Assembly: GCA_964586025.1 (NCBI GenBank)
Contig: CAZPGF010000002.1
Coordinates: forward strand, 1-64,000
Direction: 5' to 3'
Length of the DNA stretch: 64,000 nt
From: JACKGW01 sp964586025
GTDB lineage: Bacteria > Planctomycetota > PLA2 > JAEUHO01
A program made the position numbers and the translations under genes. How positions within the stretch are numbered: the first letter of the stretch is position 1; every line of letters begins with the position of its first letter. The notes beneath the pieces are model-generated. The model was not told the DNA's origin and ran no database searches. It saw only the letters and a program-made list of their open reading frames with translations. Positions 42,157 through 51,600 of the stretch are shown piece by piece.

Positions 42157-43278
42157 TCACGCTTTCGCGGCGCGGACGCTCGACGGACGGCGGTAGAACG
42201 GATGCGTGACGCACGCGAGCGGCCAGCGCTTGCCGCGGATCTCCGCGTGGTAGGTCGCCGCGGGCCCGCCGTCCTGCGCCGCGACGAGAGCGCGGGCGAT
42301 CGTTCGGTCGAGGGTCGGACTGACGCCGCCGCTCGTGACGACACCGACCGGTTCGGCCGCGCCGTCCGAGAGGAACAGCGGGGTGCCGGTGCGCGGGACG
42401 CGGCCGCCGTCGGCCGCGAGTGAAATCGCGGTGCGCGACGCGCCGTTCCCGCTGCGGGCCACAAGCGCGTCGATGCCCACGGTGTCGCGCTTGGAGAGAT
42501 CGACTCCGAACGCGAGGTCCGCCTCGATCGGATCGATCGTGGTGCTGATCTCCTGGCCGTAGAGCGGCATGCCCGCCTCGAGCCGGAGCAGGTCGCGGGC
42601 ACCGAGCCCGATCGGCTCGAGCCCGTGCGAGGCGCCGGACTCGAGCAGGGCGTCCCAGGTCGCGACCGCCGCCGACGGATCGAAGAACAATTCGAAGCCG
42701 TCCTCGCCCGTGTAGCCGGTGCGGGCGATCAGGGTCGGGACCCCGCGCACGAGCGCGTTCGTGAAGCCGTAGTACTTCACGGCGGCGAGGTTGGCGTCGG
42801 TCAGGGGCTTGAGGACCTCGGCCGACTTCGGTCCCTGCAACGCGATCATCGCCTGTTCGTCCGAAACGTCGCGCACCGTGGCGTCGAAGCCTCGTGCGAC
42901 CCGCTTCGCCTCGACCCAGGGGCCGTCCTGATCGCGGCCGGTCGCGTTGATCACGACGTGGACGATGTCGCGGTCTCGGTAGACGAGCACGTCGTCGATC
43001 GGATAGCCCTCCTCGTTCAGGAGGAAGCCGTACTTCGCGCGTCCGAAGCCGAGGCGAGCGAGGTTCGCGCTGAACACGTGCTCGACGAGCGCCTCGCGAT
43101 CGGGACCGCGCACCTCGAGCCGACCCATGTGACAGAGGTCGAACAGTCCGCTTCGCGTGCGGACGCAGCGCGTCTCGTCGAGGATGCCGCGGTACTGGAC
43201 CGGCATCTCCCAGCCGTGGAAATCCACCATCCGGGCCCCGCGGGCCACGTGGTTGTCTCGAAGCGGCGTACGGCGCAT
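42157..43278 (-). CDS. gcvT: Glycine cleavage system T protein (aminomethyltransferase)
   Basis: GcvT transfers the methylene group from lipoyl-bound aminomethyl on GcvH to tetrahydrofolate and releases ammonia. The 373-residue protein matches the family: RTPLRDNHVARGARMVDFHG, MPVQY, GLFDLCHMGRLEV, ARTGYTGEDGFELFF, GARDLLRLEAGMPLYGQE, and the C-terminal barrel (PVGVVTSGGVSPTL). ATG 43278 has GAGAGG upstream and a TAGGGT hexamer beyond that could be its promoter. It is followed by gcvH. Confidence 0.96.
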   Translation of the reverse strand: MRRTPLRDNHVARGARMVDFHGWEMPVQYRGILDETRCVRTRSGLFDLCHMGRLEVRGPDREALVEHVFSANLARLGFGRAKYGFLLNEEGYPIDDVLVYRDRDIVHVVINATGRDQDGPWVEAKRVARGFDATVRDVSDEQAMIALQGPKSAEVLKPLTDANLAAVKYYGFTNALVRGVPTLIARTGYTGEDGFELFFDPSAAVATWDALLESGASHGLEPIGLGARDLLRLEAGMPLYGQEISTTIDPIEADLAFGVDLSKRDTVGIDALVARSGNGASRTAISLAADGGRVPRTGTPLFLSDGAAEPVGVVTSGGVSPTLDRTIARALVAAQDGGPAATYHAEIRGKRWPLACVTHPFYRRPSSVRAAKA

Positions 43279-43328
43279 GGGTGCCTCTCGGAAGGAAGGC
43301 CGGAACCCTACCACCCGCCGGCCGGCAC

Positions 43329-45098
43329 TCAACGGACGGCGCGAAACCGACCTCCGGTCGAATGCGCGAGGTCCTCCAGCGCGGCCCGATCGGTCGCCCG
43401 GGTGCCGACGAGCACCGTGTCGACACGCAGCCCGGCAAAGCGGTTCGCGCGGGCGACGGCGGCGACGAGGCGATCGCGCCGCGCGTAGCGTCCACGGCTC
43501 GGCACCCCGTCGGAGACGAACGCGACGGTGTCGATGTCCTCGGTGATCGCGCGTTCGATGGGCTCGTAGAACGCGCCCCAGCCCGACGCCTCCTGCGCCG
43601 CCATCCATCGCTCCGCCCTGCGCCGATTCGCGGCGAGGGGAGGTCGCAGTTCGCCGAACGCTCGGTCGAGGTGGGGGCGAGGGGGGTAGGCGCTCGGATA
43701 GCGCCAGACCCAGAGGTCGAACGACGTGGACGAGGAGAGGGAGCCGAGCAGGTGCCCAACGCGCTCGCGCAACGCATCCAGCTTGCTGCGGCCGTTCCCC
43801 GCGCCGTCGGCTTCGCCCATGCTTCCGGACAGGTCGAAGACGAAGGCGATGCGTTCGCTCTCGATCGGCAGATCGAGGAAGGCGACCGTGTGCGTTCCGG
43901 CGCGCGGAGGGCTCGCGTGCGCGTCGCGAAAGCGGATTCGACCACCGAGGTCCGGCGGAGGTCGAGGTCCCGGATCGAAGGTCGCGCCGCGCGCGGCCCA
44001 CCACGAGTCCCAGAGCGAGGCCTCCGCCGGCACCTCGGCACGGGTCAGGGTGACGAGCGCCCGATGGACGTCGTCACGCGGACGGGCGGTCTCCACACGG
44101 AGGCGGTCGATCAGCAGAGGGACCACGTCGCGTCGCCAGAGGCGCAGCGCGGCCTGGACGGCGGCGACGCGGACGCGCCACGATGGATCGGCGAGCAGGC
44201 GCACGAGAACCGCCATGCCGGCCTCCTCGGCGAGAAGGCCGCGTGCGGCCGGAAACGAGAGGGCGAGAGCGGTGCGGGGCATCGCCTCCGCGTCGGCGAT
44301 CGCGCGTTCGAGATCGGCCGCGGCGAGGGTGCCGCGGCGGGCGAGCGCGAGCACCGCCCCGGCGCGCGCTTCGGCGGAGCGATGCCGAACCAGCACCTGG
44401 CGAAGCGCGTCGTCCGCGTCGCCCGGCGGCTCGTAGCGCGCGACCGCTTCGGCCGCGGCACGGGCGACCGCGCCGTCGCGGTGGCGGAGCAGCGCGGGGA
44501 AGACGCCCTCGAGCGCCGGCTTTCCCCGAAGGCCCAGGCTGGCTTCGGCCAGACGGACGAGGATCTCGGGATCCGTCTCGGAGGCGACCGCTCGACGCAA
44601 GGCCGCCGCGACCTCGGCCGCGCTCGAAGCACCGATCGCTTCGGCGGCGGCGCCGCGCACCGAGGCCTGGCGAGCGAACAGCGCCTTCTCGGCGAACCAC
44701 GCGCGCGCACCGTCGCGATTCCTTCGCGCGATCCGCACCCACCCGGTCAGCGCACGATCCCGGATGTGTTCGAACGGATCGTCGAGCAGCGATTGCAGCG
44801 CGACGGCGGCGTCCACCGTTCCGACCCGCACGATCGCTTCGATCGCTTCCTCGCGCTCACGCTGGCGGAGGGGATCGTCGGCCCACGCGGCAAGCACGCG
44901 CGCCTGTTCCTCGATGGAAGCATCGCGCGCGCGGGCTGTCGCCGCTCCGAAGAGGCAGGCGGCGACCAGGCCGCAAAGGGAGAGGCGGAGCGATCGATGC
45001 CATGCGCCCGTCGTGGAGACCGTCCCCCGGGCGCGGCGATCGATCAGCGGCAGTCGCAGGGACTGTCGAGGAGGTTGCAGGGCTGGTAGGCGCCCCAC
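43329..45098 (-). CDS. Exported protein with HEAT repeats and a von Willebrand A domain
   Basis: A signal-peptide-like segment (RSLRLSLCGLVAACLFGAATARA) is followed by about 330 residues of HEAT-like helices (for example VRGAAAEAIGASSAAEVAAAL, WRVRVAAVQAALRLW). The C-terminal vWA domain follows, with an intact MIDAS DLSGSMGE, Thr/Ser-rich second loop and FVSDGVPSRGRY. The start is uncertain. No ATG precedes the signal peptide. GTG 45098 is used here (589 residues), TTG 45122 is possible, and CTG 45047 would overlap the small lipoprotein's stop in CTGA. All lie inside or at the end of that gene, so the two are probably coupled. Metal-dependent protein binding is inferred from the MIDAS. Confidence 0.78.
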   Translation of the reverse strand: MGRLPALQPPRQSLRLPLIDRRARGTVSTTGAWHRSLRLSLCGLVAACLFGAATARARDASIEEQARVLAAWADDPLRQREREEAIEAIVRVGTVDAAVALQSLLDDPFEHIRDRALTGWVRIARRNRDGARAWFAEKALFARQASVRGAAAEAIGASSAAEVAAALRRAVASETDPEILVRLAEASLGLRGKPALEGVFPALLRHRDGAVARAAAEAVARYEPPGDADDALRQVLVRHRSAEARAGAVLALARRGTLAAADLERAIADAEAMPRTALALSFPAARGLLAEEAGMAVLVRLLADPSWRVRVAAVQAALRLWRRDVVPLLIDRLRVETARPRDDVHRALVTLTRAEVPAEASLWDSWWAARGATFDPGPRPPPDLGGRIRFRDAHASPPRAGTHTVAFLDLPIESERIAFVFDLSGSMGEADGAGNGRSKLDALRERVGHLLGSLSSSTSFDLWVWRYPSAYPPRPHLDRAFGELRPPLAANRRRAERWMAAQEASGWGAFYEPIERAITEDIDTVAFVSDGVPSRGRYARRDRLVAAVARANRFAGLRVDTVLVGTRATDRAALEDLAHSTGGRFRAVR

Positions 45099-45190
45099 GG
45101 GTCCGAGCAGCGGGAGCGGCAACCGACCAGGCCCAGCGTTCCGGACAAGACGGCGAGAAGGGCGAGAACGCGAACGATTCGGCTGCGCAT
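45044..45190 (-). CDS. 48-residue cysteine-rich lipoprotein
   Basis: This short gene starts with ATG at 45190. The first 23 residues are a textbook lipoprotein signal (VLALLAVLSGTLGLVGC) with lipidated Cys24. The mature part is only about 25 residues and contains four more cysteines (RSRCSD, QPCNLL, SPCDCR). Such a density suggests disulfides or metal binding. It overlaps the 5' end of the HEAT-vWA gene, whose possible starts lie inside it, and it may act as a leader for that gene's translation. It resembles entericidin-size lipoproteins only in length. Confidence 0.7.
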   Translation of the reverse strand: MRSRIVRVLALLAVLSGTLGLVGCRSRCSDPWGAYQPCNLLDSPCDCR

Positions 45191-45347
45191 GGGGACTCCG
45201 GGGGTGCGAGGGGGACGGTCACGGGCGACCTCGCCCGACCGCCCCGCTGGGTCACGGACCTCTTGGGGAGGCCTCGGGGACTCTAGCCCAGGGTCCGGCC
45301 CGCGTCACGAACGCCGCGCGGATGGGCTCGGTGCCGGCGCCGCGGGG

Positions 45348-45632
45348 TCACTCCCTCTCGATCGTGGCGGTGAGCGGGAAGCCGCGCGGGCGGGCGAGGG
45401 AGTGGACCTGTTCGACGTAGAGTTCGGCCCGCTCGAGGTTCGTCACGGCGACCACGGCGACGCCGGTGTGGTGCACTTCGAGCGTCAGGGTGACGGCCTC
45501 TTCGGCGGGCTTGGCGAACACGCGCATGAGCAACCAGACGACGAAGTCGATCGTGGTCACGTCGTCGTCGTGAAGCAACACCTTGTAGCGCGGCGCCTCG
45601 CGGGTCTCCGCGCCGGTCTCCTGCTCGGGTTC
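45348..45632 (-). CDS. clpS: ATP-dependent Clp protease adaptor ClpS, 5' end lost in an assembly gap
   Basis: ClpS binds N-degron substrates and delivers them to ClpA/ClpC-ClpP. The visible 94 residues include the conserved core RYKVLLHDDDVTTIDFVVWLL, FAKPAEEAVTLTLEVHHTGV and VAVTNLERAELYVEQV. The His-rich segment HHTG and the Asp-Asp-Asp loop fit the N-end pocket. The N-terminus runs into the N-gap at 45633-45642. The family's disordered start is short, so only a few codons are likely missing. It lies just downstream of the giant VIT-vWA gene. Confidence 0.92.
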   Translation of the reverse strand, partial: EPEQETGAETREAPRYKVLLHDDDVTTIDFVVWLLMRVFAKPAEEAVTLTLEVHHTGVAVVAVTNLERAELYVEQVHSLARPRGFPLTATIERE

Positions 45633-45642
45633 NNNNNNNNNN
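45633..45642. other. Assembly gap (10 N)
   Basis: Ten N separate clpS from the end of the giant gene. The flanks (GGGTTC and AGGTCC) share no overlap, so the true length is unknown. It hides the clpS start and part of the spacer. Confidence 0.95.
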
Positions 45643-45664
45643 AGGTCCCGGGATGCGTATCCGT

Positions 45665-48600
45665 TCAACGCGGCCCGGGGGGTCGAGGCAGCCGGGCTCG
45701 ACGCGCGGCGGCCGCAGCCTTCACGTCGCCGAAGCGATCGTCCCAGCTGCCGTTCGCGACGCGGTCGAGGGCGCGACGGGCCGTGTCGAGGTCGCCCGCC
45801 CGCACGGCCTCGTCCGCGTACTCGAGCCACGAGTTGGGATCGAGTGGATCGGTCCGAACCACCTGCGCCCACTGTTCGAGTGCCTCCGCGTGACGTCCGT
45901 CGGCCGACCAGGCGCGCCCGAGGCGGCGATGGCCGTCCGCTTGATGGGGCGCCTGCTCGGCGAGCGTCGTCAGGGCGCGGCGGCGTTCGACCTCGTCGCC
46001 CGCCGTGGCATAGCGCCGCGCGAGATCCTCGATCGCATCGAGTGCGGTCGGGGCGTTCTCGATCGAGCCGAACAACGCGCCGATCGCGTCGGCGGGACGT
46101 CCCGCGCGGTCGTACAGCGAGACGAGCAGGGTGTGCACGCGGGCGACGCCCGGTTCGATCTCGCGCGCTTCGAGCAGGTGCCGCTCGGCACGGTCGATGC
46201 GGTCGCGGTCCTGCCACGCGATCGCGAAGGCGATCCGCAGCGGGGCCGCATCGAGTCCCTCTTGAGCGACCTCGGCCTCGTACGCCGCATCGAGCGGCTC
46301 GAGATCCGGCGCGTCCCTCAAGACGTCGGCCAGTCGGGACTCGGCGGTGTTGCGTCGCGTCGCGTCCCTTGCCGAGGTGTGCACGAGCGCGGCGCGGGCC
46401 GCCGCGAACGCCTCGCCCGACTCGCGGCGTGCGCGGTGGATCTCCGCAAGGATCCCGTAGGTGTCAGAAAGCCACGGGTCCTGGCCGCCGCGATCACCGC
46501 GTTCCGCGATGCGCAGGCTCAACGCCTCCTTGATCCAGGCGAGCGCGCGGGGGGCGAGGTCCCCCTCCCGTGCGAAATCGGCAAGCGAACGGGCGAGCGA
46601 CGATCGGAATGCCTTCCGCTCCTTCCACCGCGCTTCGGTCGCGTCCAGATGCGCCGCGAGGTCGTCGGAGCGACGCAGTTGGATCAGCACCCTCGCGAGA
46701 CGACGACGATCGGACCACTCGTCCGGGTGGTCGGTGACCAGTTTCTCGGCATGGGGCCGTGCGCGCCGGGCTCGACCTGCGTCGATCAGCCAGTCGACCA
46801 GGTGGCGACGCATCGAGACCTCGTCCGGGATGCGCGCGACGGCCGCCTCGAGCACGTCGATCGCGGCCCCGCGCCGCTGCATCGGTCCGTAGAGAACGTT
46901 CGCGCCGCGCATCGCCACGTGCGCGGCAGCGCTCTCACGCTCGACGACGGCCTCGATCACCGCCTGCAACTCGTCGAGTCGTTCGTTCCAGGGCACGCCT
47001 TGGTCGTGGACGGTCCAGAACGGACGGCCCGGTTGGGTTCCGGCGAGAAGGTGCGACTCGAGCGCCGCGGACACGAGCGAGAAGAGGCGCGGTTCGAGCG
47101 ATCGGATCGCCCCCCCGCCCTGGCTGCGCCACGACGCCATCCGGCCGAGCGACTGCCGTGCGACATCGGCGCCGATCCGGCGGACGAGTGCCGGCTCGGC
47201 ATCGACGCGATCGAGCAGCAGTTTCACGCCGTCCGACGGACCGACGAGGCCCACCAGGGCCTCCGCCACCATCGTCGCGAGGTGAGTCGCCTCGAGCGGA
47301 TGTCGGGCGAGCAGGTCGTGGAGGGGACCGTGGGCCCAGGCCGCGAGGTCGCGTGCGGCGTCCTTCAGCCGGCTCGTCCCCTTGACGGCGGCGTTCGTGA
47401 CGCTGACGAGGTTCGCGACGTTGGGCGAGACGCGCTCGGGAAGCTCGTCCAGTTGCGCCAACACTTCGGCGCGGAGCGCCGCATGGAGCGCGGCCCCCTC
47501 GCCGAGACGCGTGCGCAGTCCGCTCTGAAGTGCGAAACGCCGAAGTTCGAACAGGCGTTCGCTCCAGGTCTGCGTGTACGGGTCATGCGGGCGCTCGGCG
47601 AGTTCGGCGAGCAGGAACGACTCGGCGCGCTCCACGTGGCGACGCTCTCGGTGCGCCGCGACGAGGGCCTCGAGCAGTTCGGCTTCCGCCCGTCCGAGAC
47701 GTTCGGGAGAGGCCGAGCGCACTTCCTTCCAGGTCCGTTCCAGAAGATCGTCGCGTTCGTCGAGTCGACCTCCCCTTTCGAGACGTCCCGCGGCGAGGAC
47801 GGCGCAACGCCACCGCTCCTCGCCCGGCGCCGCGTCGCGAACGAGCGAGGCGAGGCCCGTCGTGACGATCCGATCGAAACTCGGATCGCGAGAGACGGCC
47901 AGAGCCGCGAGATGGCGTGCCAGGGGCAGCCGCTCGCCCGCGCCGAGCGGTGCCGCGAGGGCCCGTTCGAGCGCGGTCGTCGCGGCCCGGGCGAGCGCCG
48001 GATCGGCGGCGAGAACCTCGCCCGTCCGGCTCGCCACGCGGGAGGTGGCGAGGTCGAGCACGCGGCGATCGCGATCCATGCCGGCCGCGCGGCGACGGGC
48101 GTCGATCGCCGCCTCCAGGGCGTCGAGCGTCGCTTCTTCGTGGACGCCGTCCACGATGCCCGAAAGGGCGAGCAGCGCCCCGTAGGCGCGTTCGACGCCG
48201 TGTCCGACGAGGCCCGGCACGAAGAGCGCCGGGATGCGAGGGTCCTTCGTCGGCAGGTACAGCGCGAGCAGGTCGGAAACGTACTCTTCCGGCGAGGAGT
48301 CGCGAGCGAGCAACTGCTCCGCGATTGGCAACGCATCCGGGTCGAGTTCGGCGGCTGCTCGTTCGCCTCGGCGCTGCACCTCGCGTGCGAAGGTCGAGAG
48401 ACGTTGCCTCAAGGTCCACGGATCCGACTGCTCCAACGCGGAGGCGAACGCCGCCTGTCGCCCGGCATCGTCGCCGAGCGCGAAGCGCCAGGTGGCGAGG
48501 CGCTGCAGCGAAGCGGCATCCAATTCGTTGCGGGCGCGCAACGGCTCGAGTCGTGCCGACGCCGCCGCGAGATCGCCGCCTTCGGCCTCGAGATGCGCGA

Positions 48601-51600
48601 GCAGAACGGCCCAGCGGGACGTCGTTCCCTCGGTTCCGAGCCACGTTTCGAGCCGAGCGCGCAGCTCCGCGACCCGGTCGTGCGCGGCGAGGAAGCGCGC
48701 GACGTGGTAGCGGGCGTCGAGCGCCCAGTGCGGCGGGACCTCCGTCGCGTGCGCGGCGCGATCGGCGGCGTCGAGGCCGTCCATCGTCCGGATCCAACGC
48801 TCGGCGAGTCCCTGCGGCGGCTCCCGACGCAGCGTCGCGAACGCGACCGCCGTCGAAAGGCGCTCGCGTTCGACGCGTTCGGACGGACGGCGCTCGCGGG
48901 CCCAGGCACTTTCCAATCGCTCCAGCGCCCACGCCGTGCGCGCCTCGATCTCGGCACCGGACTGGACGCTGGCGGCCAACGCTTCGAGGCGCAGCCAGGG
49001 CGCGAAACTCGGGGGCAGCATCGCGTGCAGGGCGTCGAGGCGGGCCGGAAGGCTCGCCCGCGCAGCCTGCCTCGCCGCGCGTTCGGCGGCAGCCCGCGCC
49101 TCGCGAGAGAGGGCGTCCAGCGCTTCGGGCGGACCGAGGGCGAGCCGGGTCCGCCAGTTCTCGAACGTTTCGGCCAGGCGACGCGCCCACGACGCGGCGT
49201 CGGCGGCCGCACGGCGTTCGTCCGTCTGAAGGCCCGCCAACGTCGCGACCCACTCGACGATCTCGGTCTCGACCGCCTCGTCGCCGTCGGGTCCATTCAA
49301 GAGGCGCTGGACGAGGTGGCGTGCCACGGTTTCGATCGGTTCGTTCGCGACGCGACGACGCGCCGCCTCGTCGCGGAGGAACCCGAGCGCCCCGGGTCGA
49401 TCGTCGAGTCGGTCGAACCGGTCGAGGATCCAGGTCGCGAGCGCGTCGCGCTCGATGGGATCGGACTCCGCCCGATGGCGGGCGACGAGGATGTCGAGGA
49501 CGCGACGAACCTCTTCAGCGCGCGGATCGTGGTAGCGCTGCTCGAGCGCGACGAGCGGTTCGAGTCGTTCGCGAGGAGCCGTCGCCGCGTGGTCGGCGAG
49601 GAGCCCGAACGCGGCGAGCCGCGCGCGTCGTCCGACCTCCAGGCCGCCGAACGCGTGGTTGCCCAGGATCCTCGAGCCCGCGCCGCGGGATTCGTCATCG
49701 GTGTCACGGGTCGGGTCGAGCGCGCGCAGGGCGAACGCGGCGAGGGCTTCGGCGTGATCGGGCTGCGGACCGCTCAGGTAGAACTGCCAGCCTCGGCCGA
49801 GGAGAAGGGTGATTGCCGCGGCCCGGCGCGCGCGGAGCACGTCGTCGTCGGAAGAGGACGGCCCGTCGGCGATCGTCGCGAGGGAGGCCGCGTCGGCCGA
49901 CGAGTCGCGGCCGAACAGGAGGTCGATCGACGTGGCGCGTTGCCATGCCTCGACCGACTCGGGGTTCAACTCGGTCCACGCGCGGACGACGCGCGCAAGG
50001 TCGTCGGTCCGACGATCCTGCCAGAGGACGTCGGTCCACGCGGAGAACAGGGCATCGCGCTCCCCCTCATCCCAGGTCGACGCTCGGGATCCGGCGCGCT
50101 CGTACACGTCCCGTGAGCCGGCGCGGTCGCGTCGATCCCTCATGCGGTGGGCGAGAGCGAGTTGGAAGCCGAGGTCGTCGGGCATGCGTGCGGCGGCGTC
50201 CAGGGCGAGCCGGAAAGCCTCCTCGCTCCGTTCGGCGGCATCGAGCGCCTGCACGAGCGTGGCGTCGTAGCGGCGGCGACGCCACGCGAGTTCTTCCGGC
50301 ACGAGCAGGTCGTCTGCGCCCGACGGCGCCGCATCGCTGGCGAGCATCGAGCGAAGCGACGTCAGCAACTCGACGCGCGAGGTCGGGCCGAGAGACGAGG
50401 TCGTTGCCCCGAAAAGTCGCCACGCTCGCTCGACGCCGCGACGGCCGGATCCCTCGCGGACGTCCGCGATACGGCGCGGCAGCAACTCGTCCCAGGCCGA
50501 CGCGGACCGTGTGCGCATCCATGCGAACTGGGCGAGGTAGTCGATCGCGAACGCATGCGTCGGGTCGGCCGACCGCAGCGACTCGAGGCTCCGTGCGACC
50601 TCCTCGGCGTCACGCCGCGCCGAGGCGTCGGCCAGGATCGTCAGACGGTCGGCGAGTGTCGCGTCGCCTCGCTCGAGCGCGGCGCGCGCGTCGGCCGCCT
50701 TCGGGAGCGCACCGTCGAGGACCAGCACCTCGGCGTCGGGCGCCTCCAACGACGCGCGAACGGCGTCCCATGCGGCGATGTCGAGCGCCCGGAACGCGAA
50801 CGACCGTTCGATCACCGCCCGGTCACGCGCGTCGAAAGTGATGCTCCGGACCGGCAGATGAAGGTCGCCGACGGTGACGAAGTCCCGGTGGACCGTGCGC
50901 CGCAGGACGCGCTGGCGCCGCAGATCGATCATGCGTTCCTCGACGAGGGCGCGACGCGACTCGTCGAACACCCACTCGGTGCACGAGCGCGGCGACGCCT
51001 CGCGCGGCACGAAGCGCCAGACGCTTCGTCCGGCGCTCTCCTCGACGATGCGCACGTCGTAGCTCGCTTCGAGAGACGGCAGGAGGTCCGGGGCAGCCAG
51101 ATCGGCGATCGGGAGGGACCACGCCGTCGCGTCGTCCTCTCCACTCGGGCGGCGTCGACCAAGGCGTGCCGCCGGATCGATGACGACCCGTCGGCCGCCG
51201 AGAGTCCACGCCGTGGCGTCGGACCCGCGCGTCGCGTCTTCGAGATCGACGCGCCACCCGTCGGCGGCGATCCACGACGTGCGCCGCGATGCCCCGACCA
51301 CGCGTCCGGTGATCGGATGGAGGTTTCGGGCGAGCGCGACGACATGCCATGCCCGCGTCGCAGCGAGCAGGCGGTCGCGGCGAAGCAAGTGAGCGAGTCG
51401 CTCGCGGAGGGCGGCGGACCATGGCGTCTTCGGAGGCTCGGACCGAGCCCGGGGCGCGTCGGGCGGCAGCGCCGGGAATCCGATCGCGACGGGGTCGAAG
51501 GGCGCGTCCCCGGTCGGCCAACCCAAACCGTCCCACCAAGGACTGTGACGAAGCGAGGTCCAGGCGGTGGGGGGGGCGACATGGCGCGCCCGCTCGGCGC

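Noticed and set aside
45653..50116. 1,487-codon + frame opposite the giant gene
   Set aside because: Very Arg/Glu/Gly-rich, no motif; the minus frame is continuous with VIT-vWA and TPR features.
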